Position numbers and translations under genes: made by a program. The notes beneath the pieces were generated by a model, which saw only the letters and a program-made list of their open reading frames with translations, had not been told where the DNA came from and did not search any database. A stretch of 64,000 nt of DNA from NCBI RefSeq assembly GCF_900177245.1, contig NZ_FXBM01000001.1:372001-436000 (forward strand), written 5' to 3'. Source of the DNA: Rathayibacter oskolensis. GTDB taxonomy: Bacteria > Actinomycetota > Actinomycetes > Actinomycetales > Microbacteriaceae. Shown here piece by piece: positions 8,109-17,245 of the stretch (the first letter of the stretch is position 1; every line of letters begins with the position of its first letter).

Positions 8109-10480
8109 ACGGCGAACCCTGCACCTCGACTCCGGGCTGCACCGGAGTCATCGAGGACGGCTACTGCAACGTCTGCGGGCTGCCGCCCGAGTCGGGCGCG
8201 GTCGCCGCGGCCCCGGCCGCCGCCCCGGCTCCCGCTGCCGGCTCGACGCCGACCGCCCGCCGTCCCGCGACCGCCGGGGCGGCTCCCGCGACCGCGTCGG
8301 CCGCCTTCGGGACCGGCTTCGACGAGGGAACCCCGAACACCGCCGCGCCCGTCGGATCGAGCACCGAGGAGGCGCCGACCGCGCGCAGTGGGCGCACCTC
8401 CTCCGCGCGCCTCGCGACCGCCGCACTCGGCTCGGCCCGCACCGCGCAGACCGGCTCGAAGGTCACGCGCCGCGTCGGCACGACGTCGACGCGCCTGCGC
8501 GGGCCGCGGCTCGGCGCGGGACTGACGACCGTCCCCTCCCGCCCGGCCGCCGACCCGATGGCCGCGCTGATGAAGGAGGCGGTGCTCCCCGAGCGCAAGC
8601 GCTTCTGCTCGAACTGCGGCACCGCAGTGGGTCGCGCTCGCGACGGCAAGCCGGGGCGCACCGAGGGCTTCTGCCCCAACTGCCGCACGCCGTTCTCGTT
8701 CAAGCCGCAGCTGAAGCAGGGCGACGTGGTCGGCGGCCAGTACGAGGTGGTCGGCTGCCTCGCCTACGGCGGGCTCGGCTGGATCTACCTCGCCCGCGAC
8801 CGCAACGTCTCCGGCCGCTGGGTCGTGCTGAAGGGCCTGCTGAACTCGGGCGATCCCGACGCCTACGCCGCGGCGATCACCGAGCGCCAGTTCCTGGCCG
8901 AGGTCGAGCACCCGCTGATCGTCGAGATCTACAACTTCGTGATGCACGACTCGGCCGGCTACATCGTGATGGAGTACGTCGGAGGCCCGAGCCTCAAGCA
9001 GATCCTCAAGGAGCGGCTCGAGGCGAACGGGGGAGCGGCAGACCCGCTGCCCGTCGACCAGGCCCTCGCCTTCGTGCTCGAGGTGATGCCGGCCTTCGCC
9101 TACCTGCACGACCAGGGCATGCTCTACTGCGACTTCAAGCCCGACAACATGATCCAGGTCGGCGATCAGGTCAAGCTGATCGACCTGGGAGGCGTGCGCC
9201 GGATGGACGACGACGAGTCGGCCATCTACGGCACCATCGGCTACCAGGCTCCCGAGGTGCCCGAGGTCGGGCCGTCGGTCGCCTCCGACGTCTACACGAT
9301 CGGGCGCACCATCGCCTCGCTGGTGCTCGACTTCCGCGGCAACCAGACCACCTACGTCGCCTCGCTGCCGCCGGTGTCCGAGACGCCGCTGTTCCAGCGC
9401 TACGACTCCTTCTACCGCCTGATCGCGAAGGCGTGCGCGCCCGATCCGCAGGACCGCTTCGCGACCGTCGACGAGATGCGCGGCCAGCTGCTCGGCGTGC
9501 TGCGGGAGGTCGTCGCGACCGACCGCGGGCCCGGTCACCCGGCGCTGCACTCGACGGAGTCGGCGCTGTTCGAGGCGCCCGTCGCCGACGTGGTCGACCG
9601 ACCGCTGCCGTGGGACGCGCTGCCGCTGCTCAAGATCGACGAGTCCGACGCGGCGAAGGCCTGGCTCGCGGGCGTGAACGTCGCCGACCCGATCGTCCGC
9701 CTCCGCGCGCTGGGGCTGGCGCCGACGGTCACCGTCGAGGTGCGGCTCGCCCGCGCCCGCGCGGCGATCGAGGCGGAGCGCTGGGACGACCTCGCGCGGG
9801 CGACCGGCGAGATCCTCACCGAGGACCCGTGGGAGTGGCGCGCGGTCTGGATGAGCGGTCTCGCGCAGCTCGCGCGGGGCGACGACATCGGTGCGCGCGC
9901 CTCCTTCAACACCGTCTACGGGCAGGTGCCGGGCGAGCTCGCCCCGAAGCTGGCCCTCGCGGCCGCCTGCGAGGCGAGCGGCGAGCCCGAGGTGGCGGAG
10001 TCGCTCTACGTCATCTGCGCGCGCGCCGACGCGAACTACACGGCTCCGGCCGCCTTCGGCCTCGCGCGGGTGCGCCAGCAGCGCGACGACCTCGACGGGG
10101 CGCTCGACGCGCTCGACATCGTCACGCCGACCCGCTCCTCCTACGTCGACGCGCGCCGCCGGCGGGCCGAGCTGCTCGCCTCGTCGGGTCGCGGCCTGCC
10201 GTCGCTCTCGGCAGCGCTCTCGAGCGTCGACGCCGTCGCGATCGATCAGCGCACCCGGCTCGAGCTCACGACGGGTGTCCTCGAGTCGGCCCTCGAGCTC
10301 GTCCGCCGGGACGGCCCGGCCGAGGGCGCGATGCTCGGCGGAGTCGAGGCCAACGAGGCCTCGATCCGCGACGGTCTCGAGGCGTCGTACCGCTCGCTCG
10401 CGGCCTCGACCAGGGAGCGCGACGAGCGGCTGCGCCTCGTCGACCGCGCCAACGAGGTCCGGCGCTGGACGCTGACGTGA
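8105..10480 (+). CDS. pknG: PknG-type serine/threonine protein kinase
   Basis: 791 residues with the full PknG order. Residues 1-25 hold a short zinc-knuckle tag (C6, C12, C21, C24); then a disordered Ala/Pro/Thr linker to about 150; a rubredoxin-like module CSNCG...CPNC (168-192); a kinase domain about 205-460; and TPR-like helices from about 535 to the end. Kinase marks are the glycine loop AYGGLGWIY, VVLKG with the ATP-binding Lys near 243, catalytic YCDFKPDN (Asp near 343, with Tyr/Cys replacing the usual His/Arg) and IDLGGV in place of DFG, all as in PknG. In mycobacteria this soluble kinase phosphorylates the FHA protein GarA and tunes glutamate metabolism. Its stop overlaps the PP2C gene. 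Confidence 0.95.
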   Translation: MNGEPCTSTPGCTGVIEDGYCNVCGLPPESGAVAAAPAAAPAPAAGSTPTARRPATAGAAPATASAAFGTGFDEGTPNTAAPVGSSTEEAPTARSGRTSSARLATAALGSARTAQTGSKVTRRVGTTSTRLRGPRLGAGLTTVPSRPAADPMAALMKEAVLPERKRFCSNCGTAVGRARDGKPGRTEGFCPNCRTPFSFKPQLKQGDVVGGQYEVVGCLAYGGLGWIYLARDRNVSGRWVVLKGLLNSGDPDAYAAAITERQFLAEVEHPLIVEIYNFVMHDSAGYIVMEYVGGPSLKQILKERLEANGGAADPLPVDQALAFVLEVMPAFAYLHDQGMLYCDFKPDNMIQVGDQVKLIDLGGVRRMDDDESAIYGTIGYQAPEVPEVGPSVASDVYTIGRTIASLVLDFRGNQTTYVASLPPVSETPLFQRYDSFYRLIAKACAPDPQDRFATVDEMRGQLLGVLREVVATDRGPGHPALHSTESALFEAPVADVVDRPLPWDALPLLKIDESDAAKAWLAGVNVADPIVRLRALGLAPTVTVEVRLARARAAIEAERWDDLARATGEILTEDPWEWRAVWMSGLAQLARGDDIGARASFNTVYGQVPGELAPKLALAAACEASGEPEVAESLYVICARADANYTAPAAFGLARVRQQRDDLDGALDALDIVTPTRSSYVDARRRRAELLASSGRGLPSLSAALSSVDAVAIDQRTRLELTTGVLESALELVRRDGPAEGAMLGGVEANEASIRDGLEASYRSLAASTRERDERLRLVDRANEVRRWTLT

Positions 10481-11532
10481 GCGGCGAGCTGTCCACGCCG
10501 TGCCCCGTCTGCGGCGAGCCGGTGACCGCCGGCGACGCCTTCTGCGAGGCGTGCGGGAGCACCCTGATCGTCCGGGCGGCCCAGGCGGCTCCCCCGACCG
10601 CCGAGCCCGCGCCGTGCGTGTACTGCGGCGGCACGGTGGCCGACGACGGCTACTGCGAGCAGTGCGGCCGGCCGGCGCCGACCGAGCGCGAGCACTGGGC
10701 GGAGGCGCCCCATCCTCTGGTCGGCGGCGTCTGCGACCGGGGGCTGCGCCACGCGGCGAACGAAGACGCGATGGCGCTCGGCGCCCGCGCGGACGGGGGC
10801 GGCGTGCTCCGCACCGCGCTGCTGGTCGTCTGCGACGGCGTCTCGTCGACCCCCGACTCCGACCGGGCCTCGCTGGCGGCCGCGCGTGCCGCGCTGAGCG
10901 CCCTGCAGGCCGAGGTCGGCGAGGAGGCTCGCGGGGCCGATCGGTGGGGCGCGCTCCTGCAGATGGCGGTCGCGCGCGCCTCCGGAGCGATCGACGCGGC
11001 CGTGCCCGAGAAGCGGGCGAACCCGCCCTCGTGCACCTTCACCGCCGCGATCCTCGACGGCGCGCTGCTGGTCACCGGCAACGTCGGCGACAGCCGCAGC
11101 TACTGGATCCCCGACGCGGGGCCGGCGCGGCAGCTGACGGTCGACGACTCCTGGGCCCAGGAGCAGATCGCCTCGGGGATGGGGCGGGCGGAGGCGGAGA
11201 CCGCTCCCGACGCGCACGCGATCACGAAGTGGCTCGGCGCCGACGCCCACGACGAGGAGCCGACCATCGCCTCCGTCGTGCTCGAGGAGCCGGGCTGGGT
11301 GCTCGCGTGCTCGGACGGACTGTGGAACTACGCCTCGTCGGCGGAGGACCTCGCGGGAGTGCTCCGGACCACGCTGGAGCGCGTCGGCAGCGACCCGGTC
11401 ACCGTCTCGGAGGCGCTCGTCGCCTGGGCGAACGAGCGCGGCGGCCACGACAACATCACAGCGGCACTGGCGCGCTTCGAGCCCGAGCCGGTGGAGAAGG
11501 CGGATCCGTCCACCAGCACCCCGCCGCACTAG
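10477..11532 (+). CDS. PP2C-family protein phosphatase with two zinc ribbons
   Basis: 351 residues from a GTG overlapping the pknG stop. Two N-terminal zinc ribbons have Cys at 9, 12, 23, 26 and 47, 50, 60, 63; the second (DDGYCEQCGRP) matches the tag of PknG. A PP2C domain follows (about 78-345) with the metal-binding motifs RHAANEDA, VCDGVSS, GNVGDSRSY, SDGLWNY and GGHDNIT, so the Asp residues for two-metal catalysis are present. It probably removes phosphates placed by PknG or the kinase at 19475-20479. It is the last gene of the operon; the next gene has its own promoter. Confidence 0.93.
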   Translation: MSGELSTPCPVCGEPVTAGDAFCEACGSTLIVRAAQAAPPTAEPAPCVYCGGTVADDGYCEQCGRPAPTEREHWAEAPHPLVGGVCDRGLRHAANEDAMALGARADGGGVLRTALLVVCDGVSSTPDSDRASLAAARAALSALQAEVGEEARGADRWGALLQMAVARASGAIDAAVPEKRANPPSCTFTAAILDGALLVTGNVGDSRSYWIPDAGPARQLTVDDSWAQEQIASGMGRAEAETAPDAHAITKWLGADAHDEEPTIASVVLEEPGWVLACSDGLWNYASSAEDLAGVLRTTLERVGSDPVTVSEALVAWANERGGHDNITAALARFEPEPVEKADPSTSTPPH

Positions 11533-11566
11533 ACGAATCCACCCACCCCGCGGCGCCCCCTCCGCC

Positions 11567-11572
11567 TACAGT
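11567..11572 (+). promoter_or_regulatory. -10 hexamer of the semialdehyde dehydrogenase gene
   Basis: TACAGT, seven bases before the ATG at 11580; a leaderless start that separates this gene from the signalling operon. Confidence 0.5.
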
Positions 11573-11579
11573 CGACCCC

Positions 11580-13097
11580 ATGAGCATCGCCGAGCCCCGA
11601 ACGCAGCTGTCCATCGTCGGCCACTGGATCGACGGGGCGCCGTCGGCCTCCTCCTCCGGCCGCACCTCACCGGTCTACGACCCGGCACTCGGAGTCGTGA
11701 CGAAGGAGGTCGCGCTCGCCGACGCCGCCGAGGTCGACGCGGCCGTCGCGTCCGCCAAGGCCGCGTTCCCCGCCTGGCGCGAGACCTCGCTCGCCAAGCG
11801 GCAGCAGATCGTCTTCCGGTTCCGCGAGATGCTCGAGGCGAAGAAGCAGGAGCTCGCCGAGCTCATCACCTCCGAGCACGGCAAGGTCGTCTCGGACGCG
11901 CTCGGCGAGATCACGCGCGGCCAGGAGGTCGTCGAGTTCGCGACCGGCCTCGCGCACCACCTCAAGGGCGAGTACTCCGAGCAGGTCTCGACCGGTGTCG
12001 ACGTCTACTCGACGAAGCAGCCCCTCGGGGTCGTCGGCATCATCAGCCCCTTCAACTTCCCGGCGATGGTGCCGATGTGGTTCTTCCCGATCGCGATCGC
12101 CGCGGGCAACACGGTCGTCGTGAAGCCCTCCGAGAAGGACCCGTCGCCGGCGATCTGGCTCGGCGCGCTCTGGAAGGAGGCCGGGCTCCCCGACGGCGTC
12201 TTCACCGTGCTCAACGGCGACAAGGTCGCGGTCGACGGACTCCTCGAGCACCCCGACGTGAAGTCGATCTCGTTCGTGGGCTCGACCCCGATCGCGCAGT
12301 ACGTCTACGAGACGGGCACGAAGCACGGCAAGCGCGTCCAGGCGCTCGGCGGCGCGAAGAACCACATGCTGGTCCTGCCCGACGCCGACCTCGACCTTGT
12401 GGCCGACTCCGCGATCAACGCGGGCTTCGGCTCCGCGGGCGAGCGCTGCATGGCGATCTCGGTCGTCGTCGCGGTCGAGCCGGTCGCCGACGAGCTGATC
12501 ACCAAGATCCAGGAGCGCGCCGCGAAGCTGCGCATCGGCGACGGCCGCCGCGGCTGCGACATGGGGCCGCTGGTCACGAAGCAGCACCGCGACAAGGTCG
12601 CCTCCTACATCGCGATCGCGGAGGAGGACGGCGCGACGGTCGTCATCGACGGCCGCGGCATCGAGGTCGACGGCGACGAGAACGGGTTCTGGCTCGGCCC
12701 GACGCTGATCGACGACGTGCCGATCACCTCGAAGGTGTACACCGAGGAGATCTTCGGGCCGGTGCTCTCGATCGTGCGGGTCGCCTCCTACGAGGAGGGC
12801 GTGACGCTGATCAACACCGGCGCGTTCGGCAACGGCACCGCCATCTTCACCAACGACGGAGGCGCCGCCCGGCGCTTCCAGAACGAGGTCGAGGTCGGGA
12901 TGATCGGCATCAACGTGCCGATCCCCGTGCCGGTGGCGACGTTCTCGTTCGGCGGTTGGAAGTCGTCGCTCTTCGGCGACACCAAGGCCCACGGCGCCGA
13001 GGGCGTCCGCTTCTTCACTCAGCAGAAGGCGATCACCAGCCGCTGGCTCGACCCGTCGCACGGCGGGATCAACCTGGGGTTCCCGCAGAACTCCTAG
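11580..13097 (+). CDS. mmsA: CoA-acylating methylmalonate/malonate-semialdehyde dehydrogenase
   Basis: 505 residues, normal for MmsA. The protein has the aldehyde dehydrogenase fold with NAD-binding ISPFNFPAMVPMWFFPIA and VKPSEKDPS, the catalytic Cys290 in GSAGERCMAIS, and GGAKNHMLVLPDADLD, where the general-base Glu of ordinary aldehyde dehydrogenases is absent, a mark of CoA-dependent MmsA. It would turn methylmalonate semialdehyde into propionyl-CoA or malonate semialdehyde into acetyl-CoA, releasing CO2. With the nearby aminotransferase (15070) and PucR regulator (13470) the likely route is beta-alanine breakdown; valine or inositol catabolism is the alternative, but no other genes of those routes are present. 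Confidence 0.9.
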   Translation: MSIAEPRTQLSIVGHWIDGAPSASSSGRTSPVYDPALGVVTKEVALADAAEVDAAVASAKAAFPAWRETSLAKRQQIVFRFREMLEAKKQELAELITSEHGKVVSDALGEITRGQEVVEFATGLAHHLKGEYSEQVSTGVDVYSTKQPLGVVGIISPFNFPAMVPMWFFPIAIAAGNTVVVKPSEKDPSPAIWLGALWKEAGLPDGVFTVLNGDKVAVDGLLEHPDVKSISFVGSTPIAQYVYETGTKHGKRVQALGGAKNHMLVLPDADLDLVADSAINAGFGSAGERCMAISVVVAVEPVADELITKIQERAAKLRIGDGRRGCDMGPLVTKQHRDKVASYIAIAEEDGATVVIDGRGIEVDGDENGFWLGPTLIDDVPITSKVYTEEIFGPVLSIVRVASYEEGVTLINTGAFGNGTAIFTNDGGAARRFQNEVEVGMIGINVPIPVPVATFSFGGWKSSLFGDTKAHGAEGVRFFTQQKAITSRWLDPSHGGINLGFPQNS

Positions 13098-13366
13098 GCC
13101 TCTCTCCTCGCTGCGCTCGTCGATCGGCCGCGGTCGGCTCGGCGAGGTGGGTGCGTTCCGCGGAGCGTCCTGCCTCCGCGCACGGCGAATCGCTGGACGC
13201 GATTCGGCGGTTGCGCTCGGCCGTGGTGGTCGGCCTCTCTCCTCGCTGCGCTCGTCGATCGGCCGCGGTCGGCTCGGCGAGGTGGGTGCGTTCCGCGGAG
13301 CGTCCTGCGGTCGCGCACGTCGATCCGGTGGAACGCGGATCGCCGGTTGCGCTTGGCCTGAGGGGA
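13097..13366. repeat. 135-bp tandem duplication in intergenic DNA
   Basis: Unit one spans 13097-13231 and unit two 13232-13366. The first 77 bases are identical (13097-13173 and 13232-13308); the remaining 58 are diverged but keep GCGCAC and CGGTTGCGCT. The first copy begins at the last base of the mmsA stop codon. No credible gene is present; reading frames across it are low-complexity Arg/Ala/Pro. Confidence 0.9.
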
Positions 13367-13469
13367 CCCTCGCGTCCCGCCTGCTTGCTGGTAGAGCAGC
13401 CCGGAGGGGCGGATCGAGACCCACGTGACCCGGGCGGTGGATTCCCGGGCATACCGGGACAGCCGTCGC
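13367..13469. repeat. Candidate dispersed intergenic repeat of Microbacteriaceae type
   Basis: On the minus strand this holds GGTCTCGATCCGCCC followed by GGGCTGCTCTACCAGCAAGC, close to a palindromic sequence that I recall as scattered between genes in this family. A CCCGGG...CCCGGG pair near 13427-13447 may act as a terminator between the convergent mmsA and pucR genes. Nothing else is visible in the 372-base gap. Family membership is from memory and was not searched. Confidence 0.45.
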
Positions 13470-14972
13470 TCAGACGAACCGCAGCGCCGTCCACAGCTCG
13501 GCGCGGGCGCCGAAGTCGTCGAGGTCGATGCCCAGCGCGCGCTCGACGGCGGTGATGCGGTTGCGGAGGGTGTGTCGGTGCACACCGAGCTCGCGAGCGG
13601 TGGGATCCCACGCGCCGTTGCGGCGGAGCCAGACGCGCGCGGTCTCGAGCAGCACGGCACCGTCCGGGGTGAGCAGCGGCTCGAGCATCCTCCGGGCGAG
13701 CGGCTCGGCTCCGGAGGCGGTGAGCAGGCCCAGCATCCCCCGCTCGGCGACCTCCTCGAAGCGCAGCAGCGGATGATCGACGCCGGCGCGCTCGGCGGCG
13801 CGGGTCGCCTCCTGCAGCCCTCGGCCGAGCTCGGCCCACCCGATCGGCGCGGAGGCGCCCGCGGTGAGTCCGTGCCGGCCGAGCACCCCCGCGATCGGCT
13901 CCAGGTCGTCGGCTCCGGTGATCACGACGAGGGCGGAGTCGCGCTCGGCGAAGAAGAGCCGCGCGCCGTTCTCCTCCGCGAAGACCTCGAGCTCGTCGAG
14001 CAGCGATTCGCCGTGGACGGGCTCGCTCAGCACGCTCACCCGCACGGGCTCGGCCGGCAGGGTGCCCCAGAGCTGCTGGGCCGTGCGCGATGCGACGTCG
14101 AAGGCGCCCGCGGCGAGCAGCTCGAGCAGCCCCGACCGCAGCTGGCGCCGGGAGGTGTCGAGCGCCCGCCGCTGCTCGAGGGCGATGCTCGCCAGGCCGA
14201 TGACGCTCGCGACGAGGTCGTTGCCCGCCGGGTCGAGCGGAGTCCCGGTGCCGACGGCGAGCACGCCGCGCAGGTGATCGCGCTGCCCCAGCGTCTGCAG
14301 GGTCACGCCGCCGCCGTCGTCGAGTCTGAGCCCCGCGCGGCTGCCGCGGGAGAGCGCGTGCCGCACCGCGGCGGTGACCGACGCCTCCGCCGCCTCCGGA
14401 ACGTCGAGCCGCGTCTGCAGGTGCACGCGCTGCCCGACGGCGTCGTAGAGCGCGACCCAGCAGTCGAGCTGATGCTCGAGCTCCGAGAGGATCGCCGCGA
14501 GCCCGTCGGGCCGCAGTGCCGCGCGCGCGACGCGGCGCTGCGCCTCCAGCGACCACTCGAGCCGTTCGCGCTGCTCGCGCGAGATCACGTCGGCGACGAA
14601 GCGGATGATCCCCATGAACGGCGTGCGCTCGGCGACCTCGAGCAGTGGCAGGCCCTGCCGCTCGCAGGCGGCGATCAGCCGAGGGGGCACCTCGTCGTGC
14701 ACGATGTCGGTCGCGAAGCCGAGCGCCCGGATCCCGCGACCGCGCAGGCGCGCGACGTAGCCCTCCGAGAACTCGGCCGAGTCGGCGCCCGTGAAGTGCA
14801 CGCCGTCGGTGAGCAGAAGCTGGCCCGATTCGAGCCACGGAGTCGGATCGACGAGGTCGGACGAGTGCGCCCACACGAGCGGGGCGTCCAGCGCCGCCTC
14901 GTCGTGCACCCCGGCGAGGATCCGCAGCCGGAACGCCGGCTCGGCGAGCAGATCGCGGACGGTCGCGGGCAT
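13470..14972 (-). CDS. PucR-family transcriptional regulator
   Basis: 500 residues. The N-terminal PucR domain (about 5-125) opens with TVRDLLAEPAFRLRILAG; a GGDEF-like/CdaR middle region follows; and the C-terminal PucR-type helix-turn-helix (about 445-498) contains WDPTARELGVHRHTLRNRI. Such proteins sense small nitrogen compounds and usually activate neighbouring catabolic genes. It is divergent from the aminotransferase gene (97-base shared promoter region) and convergent with mmsA, so it probably controls both. A TACGAT hexamer at 15003-15008 (minus strand) is a candidate -10, giving a short leader. Confidence 0.92.
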   Translation of the reverse strand: MPATVRDLLAEPAFRLRILAGVHDEAALDAPLVWAHSSDLVDPTPWLESGQLLLTDGVHFTGADSAEFSEGYVARLRGRGIRALGFATDIVHDEVPPRLIAACERQGLPLLEVAERTPFMGIIRFVADVISREQRERLEWSLEAQRRVARAALRPDGLAAILSELEHQLDCWVALYDAVGQRVHLQTRLDVPEAAEASVTAAVRHALSRGSRAGLRLDDGGGVTLQTLGQRDHLRGVLAVGTGTPLDPAGNDLVASVIGLASIALEQRRALDTSRRQLRSGLLELLAAGAFDVASRTAQQLWGTLPAEPVRVSVLSEPVHGESLLDELEVFAEENGARLFFAERDSALVVITGADDLEPIAGVLGRHGLTAGASAPIGWAELGRGLQEATRAAERAGVDHPLLRFEEVAERGMLGLLTASGAEPLARRMLEPLLTPDGAVLLETARVWLRRNGAWDPTARELGVHRHTLRNRITAVERALGIDLDDFGARAELWTALRFV

Positions 14973-15057
14973 GAGCGGCTCCCCGGGTTCGACGGTGTGT
15001 CCATCGTAGGCGCGGAGGTTCGACGGATCCGGCAGTCACCTCCGGAGCCGGACGCGG

Positions 15058-15063
15058 CACGAT
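15058..15063 (+). promoter_or_regulatory. Candidate -10 hexamer of the aminotransferase gene
   Basis: CACGAT, six bases before the ATG at 15070, in the shared region with the divergent PucR gene. Confidence 0.4.
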
Positions 15064-15069
15064 GGAGTC

Positions 15070-16431
15070 ATGACGCTCTCGACGACCCCGCACGACGTCC
15101 ACGACGGCACCGGCCGCGAAGAAGGCACGACCCGCGACAACGCCTCCGTCGCCGCCGCCGACCGCTCGCGCGTCTTCCACTCCTGGTCGGCGCAGGGCGC
15201 GCTGAACCCGCTGCCGATCGCGGGAGGCCTCGGCTCGGAGGTCTGGGACGTCGACGGCACCCGCTACCTCGACTTCTCGAGCCAGCTGGTCAACGTCAAC
15301 ATCGGGTACCAGCACCCGAAGGTCGTCGCGGCGATCCAGGAGCAGGCGGCGATCCTCACCACGGTCGGTCCGGCCGCCGCGAACGAGACCCGCGCCGAAG
15401 CGGCGCGCCTCATCACCGAGCGCGCTCCCGAGGGCTTCGAGAAGGTCTTCTTCACCAACGGGGGCGCCGACGCCAACGAGAACGCGATCCGCATGGCGCG
15501 CCTGTACACCGGCCGCGACAAGGTCGTGTCGTTCTACCGCTCGTACCACGGCAACACCGGCGCCGCGATCGTCTCGACCGGCGACTGGCGCCGCATCCCG
15601 AACGAGTACGCGCGCGGCCACGTGCACGCCTTCGGCCCCTACCTCTACCGCACCGAGTTCTGGGCCGAGACGCCCGAGCAGGAGTGCGAGCGCGCGCTGC
15701 ACCACCTCGAGCGCGTCGTGCAGGCCGAGGGTCCGGAGTCGATCGCCGCGTTCCTGATCGAGACGATCCCCGGCACCGCCGGGATCCTGACTCCGCCGCC
15801 CGGCTTCCTGCCCGGCGTCCGCGCGATCGCCGACCGCTACGGGATCCAGCTCATCCTCGACGAGGTGATGGCCGGCTTCGGCCGCACGGGCCAGTGGTTC
15901 GCCTTCGACGCGTTCGACGTCCGCCCCGATCTGATCACCTTCGCCAAGGGCGTCAACTCGGGCTACGTGCCGATCGGAGGCGTCATCATCTCGGACCCGA
16001 TCGCGCACCACTTCGACGACCGCGTGTTCCCCGGCGGCCTCACCTACTCCGGGCACCCGCTCGCTGCGGCGAGCGTCATCGCGACCCTCGAGGCGATGGA
16101 GGAGGAGGGGATCGTCGACAACGCGAAGACCATCGGCTCCGAGCACCTCGCTCCCGGTCTCGCCGCCCTCGAGGCGAAGCACGACGTGATCGGCGAGGTG
16201 CGCGGCTCCGGTGTCTTCTGGGCGCTCGAGCTCGTGTCGGACCGCGAGGCGCGGACCCCGCTGCCCGTCGCGTCGGTCGGCCGGTTGAAGGCCGACCTGC
16301 TCTCCCGCGGCCTGCTGCCGTTCACCGCCGACAACCGGATCCACGTCGTCCCGCCCGCGGTCGTCACCCCCGCCGAGGTCGCCCGCGGCCTCGGGATCCT
16401 CGACGACGCGCTGACGGCCTTCAGCGGCTGA
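15070..16431 (+). CDS. Class III (omega) aminotransferase, PLP-dependent
   Basis: 453 residues with the fold-type I omega-aminotransferase pattern: SEVWDVDGTRYLDFSSQLVN near 55-75, FFTNGGADANENAIRMAR around 127-144, YRSYHGNTGA, the Asp-bearing ILDEVMAGFGRTG, and the PLP Schiff-base Lys293 in FAKGVNSGYVPIGG. It would move an amino group from a terminal amine such as beta-alanine, GABA or putrescine to pyruvate or 2-oxoglutarate. Placement beside mmsA and PucR favours beta-alanine to malonate semialdehyde, which MmsA would convert to acetyl-CoA; substrate choice is inferred. Confidence 0.9.
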   Translation: MTLSTTPHDVHDGTGREEGTTRDNASVAAADRSRVFHSWSAQGALNPLPIAGGLGSEVWDVDGTRYLDFSSQLVNVNIGYQHPKVVAAIQEQAAILTTVGPAAANETRAEAARLITERAPEGFEKVFFTNGGADANENAIRMARLYTGRDKVVSFYRSYHGNTGAAIVSTGDWRRIPNEYARGHVHAFGPYLYRTEFWAETPEQECERALHHLERVVQAEGPESIAAFLIETIPGTAGILTPPPGFLPGVRAIADRYGIQLILDEVMAGFGRTGQWFAFDAFDVRPDLITFAKGVNSGYVPIGGVIISDPIAHHFDDRVFPGGLTYSGHPLAAASVIATLEAMEEEGIVDNAKTIGSEHLAPGLAALEAKHDVIGEVRGSGVFWALELVSDREARTPLPVASVGRLKADLLSRGLLPFTADNRIHVVPPAVVTPAEVARGLGILDDALTAFSG

Positions 16432-16456
16432 CGAGAAGACGTCGACGCCCGGACTC

Positions 16457-17245
16457 TCAGCACTGCCGGGAGACGAAGCCGTCGTCCCCCGGCACGAGCA
16501 GGTCGCGGTCGCGCAGCACCACCCCGATGCGGTCGCCGCGGAGGGAGCACGCGCGGTCGAAGACGGCCTCCGACCCGTCGGTGTACTCGACCTCGTAGAC
16601 CCGCGCGCCGTACACGTCGGTGTAGGCGTCGCACTCGCGGAACGCCTCGCACTCCTCGGTGATCGCGAAGTCGAAGCCGAGCGCCCGCATCTCGCCGGCG
16701 CGCTCGGCCGCGTTCTTCTGGCCGATCGCGAGACCGGAGGCGTGCGCCGACTCGACCAGCGCCTCGGCGAACGCTCCCGTGTCCTCGTCGCTCAAGAGGC
16801 CCTCGGAGCGGGTGGCGGAGTCGAGGTTGTCGGTCTCGATCGCGTCGAAGCCGGTGTCGGCGCAGCCCGCGATCCACTCCGAGACGACGTCCAGCAGGGC
16901 GTCCCGCTTCTGCGGTGTCGAGACGTCGAGGAGGATCTCGTCGGGCCAGTCGGGATCGGTCACCGCGACGCCGTCGTCGTCGCGCAGCAGCAGCTCCGCC
17001 CGCGCGCCCGTCCACTCCGCCTCCTCGCCCGGCTGGGTCTGGAACGCGTTGACGTAGCAGACCGAGTACAGGCCCGGCTCCGGCCGGTCGGTGCGGTCGC
17101 GCACCACGAGGCCGACGCCGTCGGCCGGCGGGTAGCCGCCGCCGAGCTGGTAGTCGAAGCGGACGCCCTCGGGAGGCGGGGCGACGCCGGTCGCCGGGCT
17201 TCCTGCGCATCCGGCGAGGAGGGCCACCGACGAGAGCACGGCCAA
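16457..17245 (-). CDS. GH114/TM1410-type glycosidase-like lipoprotein
   Basis: About 262 residues if the TTG at 17245 is used. A hydrophobic stretch ends in the lipobox LLAGC, so export as a lipoprotein is likely. The body contains GVRFDYQLGGGYPP, YSVCYVNAFQTQP, DVVSEWIAGCADTGFDAIET and GLAIGQKNA, which match the TIM-barrel GH114 (alpha-1,4-polygalactosaminidase) family. The start is unsure: TTG at 17245 gives a signal peptide without positive charge, while a GTG at 17323 gives a charged N-terminus but overlaps the divergent VWA gene by 66 bases. A role in degrading galactosamine-containing polymers follows only from the family. Confidence 0.75.
   Translation of the reverse strand: MAVLSSVALLAGCAGSPATGVAPPPEGVRFDYQLGGGYPPADGVGLVVRDRTDRPEPGLYSVCYVNAFQTQPGEEAEWTGARAELLLRDDDGVAVTDPDWPDEILLDVSTPQKRDALLDVVSEWIAGCADTGFDAIETDNLDSATRSEGLLSDEDTGAFAEALVESAHASGLAIGQKNAAERAGEMRALGFDFAITEECEAFRECDAYTDVYGARVYEVEYTDGSEAVFDRACSLRGDRIGVVLRDRDLLVPGDDGFVSRQC

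Noticed and set aside
13098-13469. Small open frames across the tandem duplication
   Set aside because: They read the duplicated DNA as repetitive Arg/Ala/Ser peptides, have no ribosome-binding site and change frame between copies.
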